Below are positions 60,506-64,000 of a DNA stretch of 64,000 bases, one piece after another (positions within the stretch are counted from its first letter, which is position 1; the number at the start of each line of letters is the position of its first letter). This DNA is from an uncultured Lachnotalea sp. GTDB taxonomy: Bacteria > Bacillota > Clostridia > Lachnospirales > Lachnospiraceae. The stretch covers positions 1-64,000 of the forward strand of contig CAOKOS010000004.1 of assembly GCA_948470255.1 (NCBI GenBank), given 5' to 3'. Position numbers and translations under genes: made by a program. The notes beneath the pieces are model-generated. The model was not told where the DNA came from. It saw nothing but the letters and a program-made list of their open reading frames with translations, and ran no database searches.

Positions 60506-61816
60506 ATGGAAAAATGTGTAAAAAATATATACCGCAGACTGTGTCTTATTTTGTCAGGCGTGATGATCGCATCATGGATTTTACCTGCCTCTGCGTCTGA
60601 TGAAGAGGTGGAAGATGCCAGAGAACGCGTGGAGGCGGCGGAAGCAAGGGCTGAAGATTTGCAGGAAGCGAAAGAAAGGTTTTCTGTTTATCTGGAGGAA
60701 TTAAACAGCCAGCTTGAGCGTTTGGAGACGGAGCTGGATACGTTGGCAGCGCAAAGGAAAGAACTTCAGCAGACCCTGGAAAATACAGCCAGGGAGCTTT
60801 TGGAAGCAAAGGAAACGGAAGCAAACCAGTATGAAGCCATGAAAAAACGGATACAGTATATGTACGAAAACCGGGATGCAGGTTTTATGGACTTGGTTTT
60901 TTCTGGAGACAGCCTTTCTTCTATTCTTAATAAAGCGGAATACGCCATGGAGATGGCGGAGTACGACAGGAAGATGCTGCTGGACTATCAGGAGACGAAA
61001 GAGCTGGTTGCACAGAAGGAGCAATCACTTTTGACGAACCAGGCAGAGCTTGACCGGGTGGTTTCGGAGACAGAGGAGAAGCAAAATGAAGTGTTTGCGG
61101 CTGTCGCTGAGACTACAAGGAAAATGGAAGAGTGTGCCGAAGAGCTTGAGGACGCGGAAGGTGAGCTGGCTGAGTACAGGGCGGAGCTTCAGCAAAAAGA
61201 GATGGAAGCAGAAGCACGGATGGCCAGACTGGCTGAAGAAGAGCGGAGAAGGGAAGAGGAAGAAAAGCGGGAAGATCAGCTTGTTGCCGGAGTGGGCAGC
61301 AATGCATCGTCTCCGGGAGGTTCTTCTGCGTCCGGCCCCTCCGGCTCCGATGGAGACAGTTCCAATGGCCCTTCGGCAGGAGATGGAAGTTCGTCCGGCG
61401 GGGGTGAAGATTCTTCCGGGGGAGGTTCGGCAGAGGCGCCTGATGAGGAACCGTCAGATGAGTTTGACTACTCCGTTTACAGCGATCTGGAGCTTTTGGC
61501 GGCTATGATCTACCGGGAAGCCAATATGGAGCCATGGGACGGGAAAGTTGCCGTCGGCAATGTGGTGATGAACAGGATTGCCAGCGGCCGCTATCCCAAT
61601 ACCATGATCGGCGTCCTTTCCCAGCCTTATCAGTTTACACCCTGGGACGGCCCCAAATACAGGGCGGTGTTACAAAATGGTGTAAATGATGAATGTACAC
61701 GGGCAGCCCAGGCTGCCATGAATGGCAGTGAAAACTATATTGGCGATCTGCTTCATTTTCGCACGATTCGTCCCGGCTATGAAGGAATCACCATTGGCGG
61801 CCACGTATTCTATTGA
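60506..61816 (+). CDS. Secreted PcsB-like coiled coil with SleB-type hydrolase
   Basis: A 436-residue exported protein. A signal peptide covers about residues 1-30 (RLCLILSGVMIASWILPASAS). Residues 30-255 form a long coiled coil of the PcsB/FtsX-partner kind (VEDARERVEAAEARAEDLQE). A Ser/Gly-rich linker of about 60 residues is followed by a SleB/hydrolase-2 domain from about 325 (LLAAMIYREANMEPWDGKVAVGNVVMNRI) with the catalytic Glu in YREA. It would cut peptidoglycan, in cell division or spore germination. The ATG at 60506 has AGAGG nine bases upstream; ATG at 60488 is possible. Confidence 0.85.
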   Translation: MEKCVKNIYRRLCLILSGVMIASWILPASASDEEVEDARERVEAAEARAEDLQEAKERFSVYLEELNSQLERLETELDTLAAQRKELQQTLENTARELLEAKETEANQYEAMKKRIQYMYENRDAGFMDLVFSGDSLSSILNKAEYAMEMAEYDRKMLLDYQETKELVAQKEQSLLTNQAELDRVVSETEEKQNEVFAAVAETTRKMEECAEELEDAEGELAEYRAELQQKEMEAEARMARLAEEERRREEEEKREDQLVAGVGSNASSPGGSSASGPSGSDGDSSNGPSAGDGSSSGGGEDSSGGGSAEAPDEEPSDEFDYSVYSDLELLAAMIYREANMEPWDGKVAVGNVVMNRIASGRYPNTMIGVLSQPYQFTPWDGPKYRAVLQNGVNDECTRAAQAAMNGSENYIGDLLHFRTIRPGYEGITIGGHVFY

Positions 61817-61830
61817 AATGTTGGCGAGAA

Positions 61831-62187
61831 TCAATCCTTCATTTTGGGGCTGAAGATCAAGGAACCGATATAACCAAAGACCAAGGCGGCGCTGATTCCT
61901 GCGGCAGAGGCTTTTAAGCCCCCCAGGAAGAGTCCAAGAATACCTTCCTCATTGATACTTTCTTTTACCCCTTTAAATAAGGTGTTCCCAAAGCCGAGAA
62001 GGGGGACAGAGGCGCCGGAGCCGGCCCATTCGATGAAAGGGTCATAGACTCCGAGGAAGCCAAGGGCTACGCCGGAAGAAACAAGAAGCACCATAATGCG
62101 CCCAGGCATCAGTTTCGTTTTGTCCATTAAAATCTGAACCAGGGCACAAATCAGCCCTCCTATCAGAAATGCTTTAAGAAAATCCAT
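61831..62187 (-). CDS. spoVAE: Stage V sporulation protein AE
   Basis: A 118-residue integral membrane protein with about four membrane segments. MDFLKAFLIGGLICALVQILMDKTKL and GSGASVPLLGFGNTLFKGV match SpoVAE, part of the channel that moves dipicolinic acid into and out of the spore. It stands alone here; the usual spoVAC and spoVAD neighbours are missing. GGAAAGG lies ten bases upstream. It supports a spore-forming host. Confidence 0.9.
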   Translation of the reverse strand: MDFLKAFLIGGLICALVQILMDKTKLMPGRIMVLLVSSGVALGFLGVYDPFIEWAGSGASVPLLGFGNTLFKGVKESINEEGILGLFLGGLKASAAGISAALVFGYIGSLIFSPKMKD

Positions 62188-62252
62188 ACTGGCACGACCT
62201 TTCCTGATTATATTTCTGGCAATAGTCTGTGCAGTATGGATTTATTTATACA

Positions 62253-62360
62253 GAGGAATTATACCGCTGAAGCGATCCGGGGGATGCGCAGTTCGCGGAA
62301 AGGAAATTAGCCTTTCAGGCCCGCTTACGCGCGGCGATTGCGCTTTGCGCAATCTTTGTT
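62253..62360. repeat. Modular hairpin repeat, copy C
   Basis: 62308-62360 matches 11134-11186 at 52 of 53 bases and includes the GATTGCGC/GCGCAATC hairpin; 62253-62274 matches 11249-11270 at 20 of 22. The module order differs from copy A, so blocks have been shuffled. The repeat overlaps the 3' end of argG. Confidence 0.8.
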
Positions 62361-63566
62361 TTTTGCAATCTCTTCCATTTTCATAGCCCTCACCGTAGTG
62401 GAGAGTCCGTACAGATTGATGAAGCCCTCTGCGTCATGGTGGTCATACAGATCGCCGGTGGTGAAGGATGCAATGCTTTCGTTGTACATGGAATAGGGGG
62501 AAGTGGTTCCCTGTTTAATGATGTTGCCCTTGTAGAGCTTCATTTTACATTCCCCAGTCACATATTTCTGTGTGGATTCCACAAATGCCTGGCAGGCTTC
62601 GCGGAGGGGAGAGAACCATTTTGCAGAATAAACGATATCTGCAAATTTATTTCCCATGTCTTTTTTCATTCCCAGCGTTTCTTTATCGAGGATTAATTCT
62701 TCCAGCTGGTCATGGGCTTCCATGAGGATTGTTCCGCCGGGAGTCTCATAGACGCCGCGGGACTTCATGCCCACCATCCTGTTTTCTACAATATCGACGA
62801 TACCAATACCGTGTTTACCGCCAAGGGTATTTAATTCTGTGATGATTTCGGAAAGCTTCATTTCTTTTCCATTTAATGCGACAGGTGTGCCTTCCTTGAA
62901 AGAGATGGAAATAGTTTCTCCCTCATCAGGAGCTTTTTCGGGCGTCTGTCCCAGAACCAGCATATGATCGTAGTTGGGGGCGTTGCCGGGGTCTTCTAGC
63001 TCCAGGCCTTCATGGCTGATGTGCCAGAGGTTCCTGTCACGGCTGTAGCTGTTGTCTGCTTTAAAGGGTAGTTTGATGCCATGGGTTTCACAGTAGCGCA
63101 GCTCGTCCTCACGGGACTTTAAATCCCAGATTCGCCAAGGGGCAATGATCTTCAGGTGGGGAGCCAGGGCTTTGATCCCCAGTTCAAAACGTACCTGATC
63201 GTTTCCTTTTCCGGTGGCGCCGTGGCAGATGGCGACAGCGCCTTCTTTTTGGGCGATGTCCACCAGGATTTTTGCGATCAGCGGCCTGGCCATGGCAGTA
63301 CCCAGCATATATTTATGTTCATATACGGCGCCCGCCTTGATGCAGGGAAGGATGTATTCATCGCAGAACTCATCGACTACATGTTCAATGTAGAGTTTGG
63401 AAGCACCGGTGGAAAGGGCGCGTTCTTCCAGGCCGTCCAACTCGTTTCCCTGTCCCACGTCGATGCAGACGCAGATAACTTCATAATCATAATTTTCCTT
63501 GAGCCAGGGAATCAGCACGGATGTGTCCAGGCCGCCGGAGTACGCAAGAATTACTTTTTCTTTCAT
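62325..63566 (-). CDS. argG: Argininosuccinate synthase
   Basis: A 413-residue enzyme that joins citrulline and aspartate using ATP in arginine synthesis. The PP-loop is [37 protein letters not shown] and [23 protein letters not shown] are typical. The last eleven residues, [11 protein letters not shown], and the stop codon are encoded by the dispersed hairpin repeat, so the native C-terminus has been replaced. GAGGAGGAA precedes the ATG. It diverges from argC, which shares the regulatory region. Confidence 0.95.
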   Translation of the reverse strand: MKEKVILAYSGGLDTSVLIPWLKENYDYEVICVCIDVGQGNELDGLEERALSTGASKLYIEHVVDEFCDEYILPCIKAGAVYEHKYMLGTAMARPLIAKILVDIAQKEGAVAICHGATGKGNDQVRFELGIKALAPHLKIIAPWRIWDLKSREDELRYCETHGIKLPFKADNSYSRDRNLWHISHEGLELEDPGNAPNYDHMLVLGQTPEKAPDEGETISISFKEGTPVALNGKEMKLSEIITELNTLGGKHGIGIVDIVENRMVGMKSRGVYETPGGTILMEAHDQLEELILDKETLGMKKDMGNKFADIVYSAKWFSPLREACQAFVESTQKYVTGECKMKLYKGNIIKQGTTSPYSMYNESIASFTTGDLYDHHDAEGFINLYGLSTTVRAMKMEEIAKNKDCAKRNRRA

Positions 63567-63627
63567 AATATTTATTCCTCCTCATAAAAACCATATGTTT
63601 GTTTTGGTTTCATAATCAACGAGAATA

Positions 63628-63656
63628 AATATACAATAAATCTCAAGAAAATGCAA
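63628..63656 (-). promoter_or_regulatory. Promoter of argG
   Basis: On the minus strand TTGCAT (63651-63656), a 17-base spacer and TATATT (63628-63633). Confidence 0.5.
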
Positions 63657-63683
63657 CCCCCAAATTTAAAAATCAAAAAATGG

Positions 63684-63712
63684 TTGAATATTATACATCG
63701 ATAATGTATAAT
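63684..63712 (+). promoter_or_regulatory. Promoter of argC overlapped by ArgR-box-like palindrome
   Basis: TTGAAT (63684-63689), a 17-base spacer and TATAAT (63707-63712). ATTATACAT (63690-63698) and ATGTATAAT (63704-63712) are perfect nine-base arms covering the spacer and -10. AT-rich dyads of this kind bind ArgR, so arginine repression is likely. Confidence 0.65.
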
Positions 63713-63864
63713 TATAAAGAATTTGAAAATCAGTGTCCACATTCAGGGAAAAGGCACTGGACAAAAGGGGGAAGGGTGTGTAAAATAGGCCTGGAAACAG
63801 GGAACGCTGAAAAAAGGATGAATATAGAGAAAACAGGAAAATGTATAGAAAGGAATACAGGAAA

Positions 63865-64000
63865 ATGATTAAAGCAGGAATTATTGGCTCTACCGGATAT
63901 GCAGGGGCGGAGCTGGCAGGGCTTCTTTTGGGGCACCCGGAAGCCCGGGTGGTCTGGTATGGTTCCAGAAGCTATGTGGGGGAGGCGTATTCTTCCATAT
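63865..64000 (+). CDS. argC: N-acetyl-gamma-glutamyl-phosphate reductase, 5' end
   Basis: The first 45 codons of argC; the gene runs off the window. MIKAGIIGSTGYAGAEL is the NADP-binding opening (GSTGYAG) of the enzyme that reduces N-acetylglutamyl phosphate in arginine synthesis, and VVWYGSRSYVGEAYSSI continues the fold. AGGAATACAGGAAA precedes the ATG. It is divergent from argG and probably begins the argCJBD operon. Confidence 0.9.
   Translation, partial: MIKAGIIGSTGYAGAELAGLLLGHPEARVVWYGSRSYVGEAYSSI

Noticed and set aside
63680-63868. 62-codon frame before argC as a leader peptide
   Set aside because: Its start lies inside the argC promoter, no ribosome site precedes it, and it contains no run of Arg codons.
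1-64000. tRNA or rRNA genes
   Set aside because: No cloverleaf with T-loop consensus and no rRNA-like stretch was noticed on either strand; a dedicated scan was not possible.

Overview
The window looks like a chromosomal segment of a spore-forming member of the Clostridia, most likely Lachnospiraceae. The support is gene content and order (dnaX-ybaB-recR, tig-clpP-clpX-lon-engB), AGGAGG ribosome binding sites, frequent TTG and GTG starts, spoVAE, a SleB-type hydrolase, an FlxA-like protein and DUF134/FeoB-associated small proteins. No rRNA, tRNA or CRISPR array was seen. The assignment is made by reading; no database was searched.

Layout. Positions 1-2.8 kb are the worn edge of a mobile element: a frameshifted receiver-domain remnant, a Tn916-type integrase without a start and with a one-base frameshift, and an AT-rich DUF4238 gene. 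Positions 2.8-11 kb carry a tyrosine phosphatase, a membrane glycosyltransferase, a DUF134/NifX-like metal-associated protein with a His-rich tail, a FeoB-associated small protein, deoB, a DtxR-type repressor, and a membrane protein translationally coupled to a DUF362 ferredoxin-like protein. Positions 11-16.2 kb hold a Cys/Pro-rich surface-like protein, an unknown coiled-coil protein and a coupled VWA/MoxR pair. Positions 16.4-23.2 kb hold a LacI regulator and a PadR-DUF2812-ABC exporter-GDPD cluster whose promoter lies between perfect palindromes. Positions 23.3-27.7 kb hold a cold-shock gene with a hairpin leader, a secreted trigger-factor-like lipoprotein, a GNAT enzyme and an LTA-synthase-like enzyme. 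Positions 27.9-32.2 kb are a minus-strand operon (cupin isomerase, TIM-barrel isomerase, RpiB-like, DhaK, DhaL) that resembles tetrulose (erythrulose) catabolism. Positions 32.7-36.5 kb are phosphofructokinase and dnaX-ybaB-recR.

The most interesting stretch is 36.6-43.6 kb. A transcription unit of about 800 nt (36783-37586) has a strong promoter, an A-tract upstream region and a perfect terminator but no credible protein. It contains several long-range complementary segments, including a 20-pair helix and a 14-of-15 helix, so I propose a large structured noncoding RNA. Next to it a lipoprotein gene is broken and cut off by a dispersed hairpin repeat. A leader that folds as a five-helix lysine riboswitch with a terminator/antiterminator pair then precedes hyuA-hyuB and an NhaC-family (LysW-like) transporter, which would link a hydantoinase/oxoprolinase-type enzyme to lysine.

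The remainder is mostly housekeeping: a LytTR/GHKL two-component system (43.7-45.9 kb), holA with a PfkB kinase, purC, a NYN-domain protein, a nitroreductase, a DNA glycosylase, the tig-clp-lon protein quality-control cluster, degV, a Lys-rich protein, a PcsB/SleB-like hydrolase, spoVAE, argG and the start of argC. A modular hairpin repeat occurs at about 11.1, 37.6 and 62.3 kb and supplies the last codons and stop of argG.
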